This document shows, one piece after another, positions 8,162 through 16,257 of a DNA stretch of 64,000 nucleotides. The stretch is from NCBI RefSeq assembly GCF_042654365.1, contig NZ_JBHSGG010000034.1, forward strand, positions 12,625 through 76,624, written 5' to 3'. A program made the translations under genes and the position numbers. The DNA comes from Coralloluteibacterium thermophilum (GTDB lineage: Bacteria; Pseudomonadota; Gammaproteobacteria; Xanthomonadales; Xanthomonadaceae). Position 1 is the first letter of the stretch, and every line of letters begins with the position of its first letter. Below the pieces are notes generated by a model, which was given only the letters and a program-made list of their open reading frames with translations, did no database searches and had not been told where the DNA came from.

Positions 8162-8839
8162 ATGACGCCGGAAACCTTCCCCACCGAATCCACCTCCTTC
8201 CTGCTGCCCGGCCCGGCCGGCGCGCTGGAGGTCGCGGTGGACCTGCCCGAGGAGGACCCGCGGCCCGCGGTCGCCGTCCTCTGCCATCCGCTGCCCACCG
8301 AGGGCGGCACCATGCACAACAAGGTGGTGACCATGACCGCCCGCGCCCTGCGCGAGCTGGGCGTCGCCACGGTGCGCTTCAACTTCCGCGGCGTCGGCCA
8401 GTCCGAGGGCGAGTTCGACAACGGCCGCGGCGAGACGCTCGACCTGATCGCCGTGGCCGAATGGGTGCAGCAGGTGCTGCCCGACCACGACCTGTGGCTG
8501 GGCGGCTTCTCGTTCGGCGCCTATGTCTCCCTGCTGGGCGCGCGCAAGCTGCCGGTGAAGCAGATGATCTCGATCGCGCCGCCGGCCGGACGCTGGGACT
8601 TCTCCGCGGCGCTGCCGCCGGACGCCCCGTGGCTGGTGGTGCAGGGCGAGGAGGACGACATCGTCTCGCCGCAGGCCGTCTACGACTGGATCGAGCAGCT
8701 CGACGCGCGGCCGACCCTGGTGAAGATGCCGGAGGCCGACCACTTCTTCCATCGCCGCCTGCTCGACCTGCGCGGCGCCATCAAGAACGGCGTCCGCAGG
8801 AACCTGCCGCCGTCGCACACGCCCGCCGCCGACGCGTGA
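8162..8839 (+). CDS. Alpha/beta hydrolase of the dienelactone/esterase-like type
   Basis: A 225-residue alpha/beta hydrolase. Early motifs are CHPLPTEGGTMHNKV (oxyanion region, residues about 42-56) and RFNFRGVGQSEG. The nucleophile elbow reads GGFSFGAY. An acidic residue follows in VQGEEDDIVS, and a histidine in MPEADHFFHRRL completes the likely Ser-Asp-His triad. The substrate is unknown. Homologous short hydrolases act on carboxylic esters. An in-frame ATG nine bases upstream (8153) is an equally possible start, as neither has a clear ribosome-binding site. The gene is followed 34 bases later by zapE in the same direction. Confidence 0.8.
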   Translation: MTPETFPTESTSFLLPGPAGALEVAVDLPEEDPRPAVAVLCHPLPTEGGTMHNKVVTMTARALRELGVATVRFNFRGVGQSEGEFDNGRGETLDLIAVAEWVQQVLPDHDLWLGGFSFGAYVSLLGARKLPVKQMISIAPPAGRWDFSAALPPDAPWLVVQGEEDDIVSPQAVYDWIEQLDARPTLVKMPEADHFFHRRLLDLRGAIKNGVRRNLPPSHTPAADA

Positions 8840-8873
8840 TGCCCCGCAGGATTCCGCGCGCGCGGGTGTCGCG

Positions 8874-9959
8874 ATGACGCCGTCCGCCGCCTATGCCGCC
8901 GGCGTCGCCGAAGGCCGCTGGCAGCAGGACCCGGCGCAGCTGCCGGCCCTCGCCGCCTTCGACCGCATCGCCGCGGAACTTGGCGCGGCACCCGCACGCG
9001 GCGGCCTGCTGGCGCGGCTGGGCTTCGGCAGGCCGGCGCCGCCGGTGCGCGGCCTGTACCTGTGGGGCGGGGTCGGGCGCGGCAAGACCTTCATGATGGA
9101 CCTGTTCTACGCGCAGGTCGGCGAGACGCGGAAGCGCCGCACCCACTTCCACAGCTTCATGCAGGACGTGCACGCGCGCCTGCGTGCCCACGAGGGCAAG
9201 GCCGACCGCGTGGCCGAAGTCGCCCAAGACCTCGCCGCCGGCATCCGCCTGCTGGCGCTGGACGAGTTCTTCGTCTCCGACATCGGCGACGCCATGATCC
9301 TCGGCCGCCTGCTCGATCGCCTGTTCGCGCACGGCGTGACCCTGGTCACCACCTCGAACACGCCGCCGGCCAACCTCTACAAGGGCGGCCTGCAGCGCGC
9401 CCGCTTCCTGCCCGCCATCGCCCTGCTCGAACGGCACTGCGAGGTGCTGGAGCTGGTGAGCGACCAGGACTACCGCCTACGCGAACTGACCCAGGCCGAG
9501 ACCTTCCGCGTGCCCGCCGGCCCCGAGGCCGACGCCGCCCTGCGCGCGCGCTACGAGCGGCTCAGCCGCAACTGCGGGCAGGAAAGCGAGACGTTGGAGA
9601 TCAACGGCCGCATCATCCCCACCGTCGAGCACTGCGACGGCGTCGCCTGGTTCCGCTTCGAGGCGCTGTGCGAAGGCCCGCGCGCCGTGGCCGACTACAT
9701 CGACATCGCCCACGCCTTCCACACCGTGATCGTCTCCGACATCCCGGTGTTCGACGGCAGCAACGACGACCCCGCGCGCCGCTTCGTGCACCTCATCGAC
9801 GAGCTCTACGACCGCCAGGTTAACCTCCTCGCCTCCGCCGCCGCCGGCCCCGTCGAGCTCTACCGCGGCGAACGCCTCCGCAACGAGTTCGAACGCACCG
9901 CCTCGCGCCTGATCGAGATGCGCAGCGCGGAATACCTCGCGGGCGCGCACAGGGGTTGA
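8874..9959 (+). CDS. zapE: Cell division ATPase ZapE (AFG1-like)
   Basis: A 361-residue AFG1/ZapE-family AAA+ ATPase. The Walker A motif GGVGRGKT lies at about 65-72, followed by the family signature FMMDLFYAQV. Walker B is RLLALDEFFVSDIGDAMIL, and a sensor region LVTTSNTPPANLYKGGLQR follows. The C-terminal part carries VEHCDGVAWFRFEALCEGPRAVADYI, typical of the family. ZapE associates with the Z-ring during division in E. coli. Length is normal (about 360-375). The next 200 bases hold no gene, and the CRISPR-Cas locus begins after them. Confidence 0.92.
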   Translation: MTPSAAYAAGVAEGRWQQDPAQLPALAAFDRIAAELGAAPARGGLLARLGFGRPAPPVRGLYLWGGVGRGKTFMMDLFYAQVGETRKRRTHFHSFMQDVHARLRAHEGKADRVAEVAQDLAAGIRLLALDEFFVSDIGDAMILGRLLDRLFAHGVTLVTTSNTPPANLYKGGLQRARFLPAIALLERHCEVLELVSDQDYRLRELTQAETFRVPAGPEADAALRARYERLSRNCGQESETLEINGRIIPTVEHCDGVAWFRFEALCEGPRAVADYIDIAHAFHTVIVSDIPVFDGSNDDPARRFVHLIDELYDRQVNLLASAAAGPVELYRGERLRNEFERTASRLIEMRSAEYLAGAHRG

Positions 9960-10168
9960 CCCCACCGGCAGCGCCACGACTGGACTGCCGGCGGCGGAAC
10001 GGTGCAGGCTTGTCGCGGCCGGTGAGACGCGGCAGGCGGACGCTGGCCCGAACGCACGAACCCTCAGGGGGAGGGTGATATGGACATCATCGGCCGCGCC
10101 GGCCACACGGCCCGCGGAAGCGACGCAGGCGCTCTGTGCAAGGCACCGCTGGGTCGGCGGGGGTCGCC

Positions 10169-11140
10169 ATGAACGACCTGAGCCCCTCGGATCTCAAGAC
10201 GATCCTGCATTCCAAGCGCGCGAACATCTATTACCTCCAGCATTGCCGGGTGCTGGTCAACGGCGGCCGCGTCGAATACGTCACCGATGCGGGCAAGCGG
10301 TCGCTGTACTGGAACATCCCGATCGCCAACACCACGACGATCCTGCTCGGCACCGGCACGTCTATCACCCAGGCGGCGATGCGCGAGCTGGCCAAGGCCG
10401 GCGTGCTGGTCGGCTTCTGCGGGGGCGGCGGCACGCCGCTGTTCTCGGCCAACGAGACGGATGTCGAAGTGGCCTGGTTCTCGCCGCAGAGCGAGTACCG
10501 GCCCACCGAGTACCTGCAGGCCTGGGTGAGGTTCTGGTTCGACGACGACCTTCGGCTGTTCGCGGCCAAGGCGTTCCAGCGCGCGCGGGTGGCGCGCCTG
10601 CGCGAACAATGGGCGCACCGGCACCTGCGCGAGGCGGGCTTCGCCGCCGACCTGGGCCGCCTGGACGAGCTGCTGCAACGCACCGGCCGGCAGATCGAGC
10701 TCGCCCAGGACAACACGGCGCTGCTCGCCGAGGAGGCCCGCCTGACCAAGGCGCTGTTCAAGCTGGCGGTGGACACCGTCGGCTACGGCGACTTCGCCCG
10801 CGCCAAGCGCGGCACGGGCAGCGATCCGGCCAACCGCTTCCTCGACCACGGCAACTATCTGGCCTATGGCCTGGGCGCGACCGCCACCTGGGTGCTTGGG
10901 CTGCCGCACGGGCTGGCGGTGCTGCACGGCAAGACCCGGCGCGGCGGCCTGGTGTTCGACGTGGCCGACCTGGTCAAGGACGCCAGCATCCTGCCGCAGG
11001 CCTTCCTGTCGGCCATGGGCGGCGACGACGAGCAGGCGTTCCGGCGCGGCTGCATCGAAGCGCTCGCGCGCAGCGAGTCGCTCGACTTCATGATCGACAC
11101 GGTCAAGTCCGTGGCGATGGAGACGGCGGGCAAGGCATGA
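10169..11140 (+). CDS. cas1: CRISPR-associated endonuclease Cas1, type I-F
   Basis: A 323-residue Cas1 of subtype I-F, the integrase that inserts new spacers together with Cas2 (here fused to Cas3). The N-terminal beta domain starts DLKTILHSKRANIYYL. The C-terminal helical domain contains GLPHGLAVLHGKTRRGGLVFDVADLVKD, which supplies the catalytic His and Asp residues. The conserved Glu lies upstream in EEARLTKALFKLA. The ATG at 10169 is preferred over an in-frame upstream ATG (10136), because it gives the usual I-F N-terminus and length. The gene overlaps the following cas2-3 by 4 bp (ATGA), implying one transcript and coupled translation. Confidence 0.95.
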   Translation: MNDLSPSDLKTILHSKRANIYYLQHCRVLVNGGRVEYVTDAGKRSLYWNIPIANTTTILLGTGTSITQAAMRELAKAGVLVGFCGGGGTPLFSANETDVEVAWFSPQSEYRPTEYLQAWVRFWFDDDLRLFAAKAFQRARVARLREQWAHRHLREAGFAADLGRLDELLQRTGRQIELAQDNTALLAEEARLTKALFKLAVDTVGYGDFARAKRGTGSDPANRFLDHGNYLAYGLGATATWVLGLPHGLAVLHGKTRRGGLVFDVADLVKDASILPQAFLSAMGGDDEQAFRRGCIEALARSESLDFMIDTVKSVAMETAGKA

Positions 11141-14100
11141 ACGTCCTGCTGATCTCCCAGTGCGACAAGCGCGCCCTGACCGAGAGCCGGCGCATCCTCG
11201 ACCAGTTCGCCGAACGCCGTGGCGACCGGACCTGGCAGACGCCGATCACCCAGGCCGGCCTGGATACCCTGCGCAAGCTGCTGCGCAGGACCGCGCGCAA
11301 GAACACCGCCGTGGCCTGTCACTGGATCCGCGGCCGCGACCACAGCGAGCTGCTGTGGATCGTCGGCGACGCACGCCGCTTCAACGCCGAGGGCGCGGTG
11401 CCCACCGACACCACCGTGCGCAACGTCCTGCGGCGGGAGGACGAGAACGATTGGCACACCGCCGAGGACATCCGCCTGCTGGCGCAACTGGCGGCCCTGC
11501 TGCACGACCTGGGCAAGGCCAGCGTCGCCTTCCAGGAGCGCCTGCTGGGGAAACTGCAGGAACGGAACCTGTACCGGCACGAGTGGGTGTCGTTGCGGCT
11601 GTTCCTGGCCTTCGTCGGCAAGGACGACGACGCGACGTGGTTGGGCCGTCTCGCCGATGCGGACGTGTTCGACGAGCGACTCTGGATCGCCGCCGAGCGC
11701 TACCAACGCGACGGGCTGGATGCGCGCGACAGGCACCCGTTCCGCGACCTGCCTCCCCTGGCGGCTGCCGTGGCCTGGCTGATCGTGTCGCACCATCGCC
11801 TGCCGGTGGTGCCGGTCAAGGATCCGGAAACCGGAAAGCAGGAATGGCTTGGAAAACGTTATCGAGGCTCGGTTGCCGAATGGCTGAACACGCCACTGGA
11901 TCAGGTCGCACACGACTCGAACGAGATTTACCAATCCGCCGAACGCGCGCAGGTTGAATCCTATTGGCAAGCTGCCGGCCCTCTTCCGGTCGTTGAGCCC
12001 AAATGGCGCGCACAAGCCGCGCGCCTCGCCAAGCGGCTACTGGAACGTCATCCACAACGCGACGGCAACTGGCTCGACAACCCCTACGTCATGCATCTGG
12101 CCCGCCTGAGCCTGATGCTGGCCGACCACCACTATTCCGGCCTGCCCAAGGATTCGCCGTTGCGGGTGAGGGGCGACGGCAACACCCGCCTGTATGCGAA
12201 CACCGACCGCGACGGCCACCTCAAGCAGCCGCTGGACGAACACCTGCTCGGCGTTGCCCGCGATGCGGGCCTGATCGCCCACGCCCTGCCCGGCTTCGAA
12301 CGCCATCTGCCACGTCTGGCCAACCATCGCGGCCTGCGCAAGCGCAGCGCCGACCCGCGCTTCTCCTGGCAGGACAAGGCCGCCGATGCCGCCACGTCGC
12401 TGCGCGATGCCGCACGCGGGCAGGGGGCCTTCATCGTCAACATGGCCTCGACCGGCTGTGGCAAGACGTTGGCCAACGCCCGGATCCTCTACGCCCTGGC
12501 CGATCCGCAGCAGGGGCTGCGCGCCACCTATGCGCTCGGCCTGCGCACCCTGACCCTGCAGACCGGCCGCAGCTATCGCAACGACCTGCATCTTGGCGAA
12601 GACGAGCTGGCGGTCCGTGTCGGCGGCTCGGCCAGCCGTACTCTGTTCGAGTACTACGAGCGGAAGGCCGAAGCGCAGGGCTCCGCGTCGATCCAGGACC
12701 TGATCGAAGAGGACAGCCACGTTCTCTACGAAGGCGTCGTCGCCGACCACCCCCTGCTGTCGCGCGCGCTGCACGACCCTGACATCCGCAACCTGCTGTC
12801 GGCGCCGATGCTGGTCTGCACCGTGGACCACATGGTGCCCGCGACCGAAGCGCTGCGTGCCGGACGCCAGATCGCCCCGATGCTGCGGCTGATGAGCGCG
12901 GACCTGATCCTCGACGAGCTGGACGACTACGACCTCGACGACCTGCCCGCGCTGACCCGGCTGGTGCACTGGGCCGGCATGCTCGGCACGCGCGTGGTGC
13001 TCTCCTCGGCCACGCTGCCGCCGGCGCTCGTGGAGGGCATGTTCCTCGCCTACCGCGCCGGGCGCATCCATTACCGCCGCAATCGCGGCGATGACGCGGG
13101 ACAACGCCCGGAACAGGTCCAGGTGCCGTGCCTGTGGGCCGATGAGTTCGGCGCGCAGGTCGCCACCTGCACGGACGGCGATGCTTTCGCCAGGCAGCAT
13201 GCGCAGTTCGTCGGCAAACGTGCGGCGAAGCTGGAGAAGGCCGAACCGCTGCGGCGGGCCGAGCTGGTTCCGCTGGACATCGCCAAGGGCGTTCCCAAGG
13301 CAGAACTCCGCACGGAATTCGCCCGGCACGTGCACGCGGCGTGCCTGCGCCTGCACGGCGACCACGCCGAAACCGATCCGGTCAGCGGCAAGCGCGTCAG
13401 CTTCGGCATCGTGCGCATGGCCAACATCGACCCGCTGTTCGACGTGGCGCAGGCACTGTTCGCCATAGGCGCACCGGCTGGTAGCCACATCCACCTGTGC
13501 GTCTACCACGCGCGCTTCCCGCTGCTTCAGCGATCCGCCATCGAGCAACAACTCGATGCGGCCCTCAATCGGCGCGGCGACGGGCAGGGCGTCTATCGGC
13601 TGCCGGCCATACGCGCCGCCCTCGATGCCCACCCGGAAGGCGACCACCTGTTCGTCGTCCTGGCTTCGCCCGTCTGCGAAGTCGGTCGCGATTGGGACGC
13701 CGACTGGGCGGTGGCCGAGCCCTCGTCGATGCGCTCGTTGATCCAGCTTGCAGGGCGTGTGCAGCGGCATCGCTGCAAGCGGGGCGAGCGACCGAATCTC
13801 CTGGTGTTCGAGCGGAACCTGAAATCGCTGGAAGGCCGGCTGCTGGCCGGCGGTCATCCGGCGCCCGTCTTCGTCCGTCCCGGCTTCGAGCGGCACGACG
13901 ACACCCATCGCTTCCGCCTGCGCTCCCCACGCCTGGAGCGGGTGCTGTCGCCGGACGAGTACCGCACGCTCACCGCGCTGCCGCGCATCCGCCCACGACC
14001 CGAATCCGAATGGGCCAGCCGCGAACGGCTCGTGGACCTGGAGCAGGCGCGCATCGCCGCCGGCATGCTGCCCAGGCAGCGCATGCCCGGTTCGGTGGCG

Positions 14101-14535
14101 CCGCCGATGGATGCGCCCATGGAGCGCGACGAGTCCGCATGGTCGTGGCAGTACCCGAAGGCGGCCCTGACCGGTGTGCTGCCGCAACAGCAGCCCTTTC
14201 GCGAGGACACGCTGCGCAAGACCACCGTGGCCTTCCTGCCTGACGAGGACGAGGAACGCCTGGTCCTGCATCGCGTCGAGGACGACCCGCTCCGGCGCGG
14301 CCGGAGCCTGTACGTCTCCATCGACCGCAGCCTTCGCCAGAACGTGAAGCTCGATCCCGGCGCTCGCATCGATGTCTGGGGCCAGTTCGACCTGATGGCG
14401 TTGCTGGCCGAGCAGGCCGAGCACCTCGATCTGCCCCTGGCCACCTGCGCCGAGCGGTTGGCGACCGTGGAGGTTCCCGAGAGCGCCCAAGGGTGGCGGT
14501 ATCACTCTTGGCTGGGGTTTGGAGAGAAGAAGTGA
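11137..14535 (+). CDS. cas3f: Cas2-Cas3 fusion nuclease-helicase, type I-F
   Basis: A 1132-residue fusion diagnostic of subtype I-F. Residues 1 to about 95 form the Cas2 domain used in spacer integration. An HD nuclease domain follows with LLHDLGKAS (His123-Asp124). The superfamily 2 helicase has Walker A STGCGKT near residue 437, a DELD box near 591 and SSATLPP. A C-terminal domain follows. The enzyme is recruited by target-bound Cascade and degrades the non-target strand. It overlaps cas1 by 4 bp. The 369 bases downstream, before csy1, contain the putative CreTA module, so the csy genes are probably driven by a separate promoter. Confidence 0.96.
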   Translation: MNVLLISQCDKRALTESRRILDQFAERRGDRTWQTPITQAGLDTLRKLLRRTARKNTAVACHWIRGRDHSELLWIVGDARRFNAEGAVPTDTTVRNVLRREDENDWHTAEDIRLLAQLAALLHDLGKASVAFQERLLGKLQERNLYRHEWVSLRLFLAFVGKDDDATWLGRLADADVFDERLWIAAERYQRDGLDARDRHPFRDLPPLAAAVAWLIVSHHRLPVVPVKDPETGKQEWLGKRYRGSVAEWLNTPLDQVAHDSNEIYQSAERAQVESYWQAAGPLPVVEPKWRAQAARLAKRLLERHPQRDGNWLDNPYVMHLARLSLMLADHHYSGLPKDSPLRVRGDGNTRLYANTDRDGHLKQPLDEHLLGVARDAGLIAHALPGFERHLPRLANHRGLRKRSADPRFSWQDKAADAATSLRDAARGQGAFIVNMASTGCGKTLANARILYALADPQQGLRATYALGLRTLTLQTGRSYRNDLHLGEDELAVRVGGSASRTLFEYYERKAEAQGSASIQDLIEEDSHVLYEGVVADHPLLSRALHDPDIRNLLSAPMLVCTVDHMVPATEALRAGRQIAPMLRLMSADLILDELDDYDLDDLPALTRLVHWAGMLGTRVVLSSATLPPALVEGMFLAYRAGRIHYRRNRGDDAGQRPEQVQVPCLWADEFGAQVATCTDGDAFARQHAQFVGKRAAKLEKAEPLRRAELVPLDIAKGVPKAELRTEFARHVHAACLRLHGDHAETDPVSGKRVSFGIVRMANIDPLFDVAQALFAIGAPAGSHIHLCVYHARFPLLQRSAIEQQLDAALNRRGDGQGVYRLPAIRAALDAHPEGDHLFVVLASPVCEVGRDWDADWAVAEPSSMRSLIQLAGRVQRHRCKRGERPNLLVFERNLKSLEGRLLAGGHPAPVFVRPGFERHDDTHRFRLRSPRLERVLSPDEYRTLTALPRIRPRPESEWASRERLVDLEQARIAAGMLPRQRMPGSVAPPMDAPMERDESAWSWQYPKAALTGVLPQQQPFREDTLRKTTVAFLPDEDEERLVLHRVEDDPLRRGRSLYVSIDRSLRQNVKLDPGARIDVWGQFDLMALLAEQAEHLDLPLATCAERLATVEVPESAQGWRYHSWLGFGEKK

Positions 14536-14549
14536 AGGGGCATCCATGC

Positions 14550-14631
14550 CTCAAGACTGCCTACTCGGCAGTAAGCCGAAGCTGGAACTTCGACTGCTAT
14601 TTTCTGAGCTGCCTTCTCGGCAGTTTGGAAC
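14550..14631 (-). ncRNA. creA: Putative CreA-like antitoxin crRNA (degenerate mini-CRISPR)
   Basis: Read on the minus strand, pseudo-repeat 1 (14631 to 14601) starts GTTC, carries the I-F stem CTGCC/GGCAG with loop GAGAA, and ends with the exact 5' handle CTCAGAAA of the main array. Pseudo-repeat 2 has the same stem at 14571-14557 with loop GAGTA, but its handle has decayed to TCTTGAGG. The pseudo-spacer between them is about 24 bases (29 from handle to stem; normal 32 and 37). Cas6f could therefore process a single short crRNA. The layout, two divergent repeats inside the cas locus and antisense to it, matches CreA antitoxins of CRISPR-regulated toxin-antitoxin systems. Its promoter was not identified. 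Function is inferred. Confidence 0.75.
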
Positions 14632-14645
14632 TTCGACTGCTATGG
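14626..14645 (-). promoter_or_regulatory. Predicted target site of the CreA-like guide, with CC PAM
   Basis: The first 18 bases of the pseudo-spacer, ATAGCAGTCGAAGTTCCA (14600 to 14583, minus strand), recur exactly at 14643 to 14626. On the same strand the two bases before this copy are CC (14645-14644), the type I-F PAM. Matching stops after 18 bases, which in such systems should permit Cascade binding but disfavour Cas3 cleavage. The site ends just before the candidate -35 box at 14648, so bound Cascade could block rightward transcription. Confidence 0.75.
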
Positions 14646-14647
14646 AT

Positions 14648-14676
14648 TTGCAAGCGCGTTCCTATCCGTGTAGCTT
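14648..14676 (+). promoter_or_regulatory. Candidate promoter of the creT-like RNA
   Basis: TTGCAA (14648-14653) and TAGCTT (14671-14676) are separated by 17 bases, immediately downstream of the predicted Cascade-binding site. Both boxes are imperfect (4/6 and 3/6). Transcription would start near 14683, at the foot of the 14682-14716 hairpin. Confidence 0.4.
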
Positions 14677-14681
14677 TTAAA

Positions 14682-14716
14682 GGGCCGGGGCATTGGTGCG
14701 AACAATGCCCCGGCCC
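14682..14716 (+). other. Perfect 14-bp stem-loop in the cas2-3/csy1 gap
   Basis: GGGCCGGGGCATTG and CAATGCCCCGGCCC pair perfectly around a 7-base loop. No T-run follows on the plus strand and only TTT on the minus strand, so it is not a convincing intrinsic terminator. If the creT-like transcript starts near 14683, this would form a stable 5' stem-loop that could protect the RNA. Confidence 0.6.
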
Positions 14717-14754
14717 AGATCACAGCTTGCCGGTTGGGGCCGGCCTTGAAATCC

Positions 14755-14823
14755 AAGGAGGTAAAGGTGATGGGTGGTTCTCATCTGCGTAGAAGATCGT
14801 TAGGGAGCGCTTGCTCCCCATAG
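14755..14823 (+). ncRNA. creT: Putative CreT-like RNA toxin with 17-codon mini-ORF
   Basis: A perfect AAGGAGG (14755-14761) stands 8 bases before an ATG (14770). The mini-ORF encodes 17 residues (MGGSHLRRRSLGSACSP) and contains tandem AGA-AGA at codons 8-9 (14791-14796), rare arginine codons in this GC-rich genome. A hairpin GGGAGC-GCTT-GCTCCC (14803-14818) follows 6 bases later, and a second 9-bp stem lies at 14832-14860. Very strong initiation, early tandem rare codons and a downstream structure are the features of CreT toxins, which trap ribosomes and a scarce arginine tRNA. It is the only translatable signal in the gap before csy1. A regulatory leader peptide is the alternative. Confidence 0.65.
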
Positions 14824-14904
14824 AAAACCTCCTCACCCACGGCGCGCTGCTGTGGGTGAGTCTACAGACTAGACCCATCAGGGTCGAATGAAAGGACTCT
14901 CCTA

Positions 14905-16257
14905 ATGAGTGAAGAATCGGAACGTGGGTCACGCTCCGAGCTTTTCCGCTCGGCCATCGCCGCGTTCATCGATGCGCGGCGCGAGGCCAAGCTGAAAGGC
15001 AAGGAGGACGATGCCGACGGCGCATCGAAGTACGAGTACGGGGTGTGGCTGGCGGATGCGGCGCGCCGGGTTGGCCAGATCCAGGTCGTCACCCACGTGC
15101 TCAAGGCCACCCATCCGGACGCGCGCGGCAGCAGCCTGCACGTTGCCCCGGCCAAGCTGCCGCGGCACGCGGAGGTCGGCAGCCATCTGCTCGGCGAGGA
15201 CTTCGCCGAGGACGTGGTTGGAAACGCCGCCGCACTGGACGTGTTCAAGTTCCTCAAGATCGAAGTCGATGGTCGTCGCTTGCTGGACTGGATGCAGTCC
15301 GGCGACGCCGATCTGCGCAGCGCCCTGCATCCAGACCCCACCGTCGCATCCGGGTGGATGGAGGCCTTCGGCGGCCTGGTGCGCAGCGAATCCGCGCCCG
15401 CATCGCATGGGGCGGCCAAACAGGTGTACTGGCTCATCGGCGGCCGACCTTCGAACGACGCCGACTACCACCTCCTGCAGCCGCTGTTCTCCAGCAGTCT
15501 GGCCCATGCCGTACATGCGGACATCCAGGATGCCCGCTTCGGCGAAACCAACAAACTGGCGCGGCAAGCCTTCCGGGCCAAGGAGGCACATGAGGCACCC
15601 TACCGCGACTACCGCAACCTGGTCGCGCGCAAGCTGGGGGGGACGAAGCCACAGAACATCTCCCAGCTCAACAGCGAGCGTGGCGGCATCAACTACCTGT
15701 TGGCGTCGCTGCCTCCCCCCAGGTGGGACCAGGACAGGTTCCGACAGCTATTGAACGTGGAGACGGCCCTCGACCGGTTCGCCCACTTCAAGGGCGTGCG
15801 CTTCCTGGTGAGTACGCTGGCCGACTTTCTGCTCTCCAATCCCGCTCCGACCATCGACACGCGGAACCGGCGCGAAGCCATCGAGCAAGCCCTGGGCTTC
15901 CAGTTGCCCGTGTTCGCCGCCAGCATCCAGGCCAACTCCGAGCCCGGCTGGACCCGCAACCCGGACTGCACGCTTCCGCTCTGCGAACAGCTCTGGCTCG
16001 ACCCCGAGCGCATCGAATTGCCGTCGCGTGCGGGACATGAACAAGAAGACGAAGACTTCATCGCCGCCTATCACCGCGGCGATTGGCAAGACGAAGTCGC
16101 CGGCCGCTTCGCCAACTGGGTCAACGCCCAACTGCGCGAAGCCGGACTGACCACCGTCGGCGATGCCGAGTACAAGCATTGGGCCGGGCTGGCCATCGTC
16201 GATGCCGCCTGGCCGGTACCGATGCAGCGCCGCGCTCCAGCGGGAGTCGAGGCATGA
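14905..16257 (+). CDS. csy1: Csy1 / Cas8f, large subunit of type I-F Cascade
   Basis: A 450-residue Cas8f that recognises the PAM and, with Csy2, caps the 5' handle of the crRNA in the Csy surveillance complex. The N-terminal third contains the family stretch VTHVLKATHPDARGSSL, and the middle has NISQLNSERGGINYLLASLPPP, both characteristic of Csy1. The start at 14905 is supported by AAAGGA at 14891-14896, 8 bases upstream. The gene overlaps csy2 by 4 bp (ATGA). It begins a csy1-2-3-cas6f operon, separated from cas2-3 by the CreTA-like region. No obvious promoter of its own was identified, so it may share or read through from that region. Confidence 0.95.
   Translation: MSEESERGSRSELFRSAIAAFIDARREAKLKGKEDDADGASKYEYGVWLADAARRVGQIQVVTHVLKATHPDARGSSLHVAPAKLPRHAEVGSHLLGEDFAEDVVGNAAALDVFKFLKIEVDGRRLLDWMQSGDADLRSALHPDPTVASGWMEAFGGLVRSESAPASHGAAKQVYWLIGGRPSNDADYHLLQPLFSSSLAHAVHADIQDARFGETNKLARQAFRAKEAHEAPYRDYRNLVARKLGGTKPQNISQLNSERGGINYLLASLPPPRWDQDRFRQLLNVETALDRFAHFKGVRFLVSTLADFLLSNPAPTIDTRNRREAIEQALGFQLPVFAASIQANSEPGWTRNPDCTLPLCEQLWLDPERIELPSRAGHEQEDEDFIAAYHRGDWQDEVAGRFANWVNAQLREAGLTTVGDAEYKHWAGLAIVDAAWPVPMQRRAPAGVEA

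Noticed and set aside
14682..14716. Perfect hairpin as the terminator of cas2-3
   Set aside because: No T-run on the plus strand and only TTT on the minus; its position fits a 5' stem-loop of the creT-like RNA better. Left as an unassigned stem-loop.
14493..14792. 99-residue open frame through the cas2-3/csy1 gap
   Set aside because: Starts inside cas2-3 without a ribosome-binding site and resembles nothing; it merely crosses the hairpins and the mini-array.
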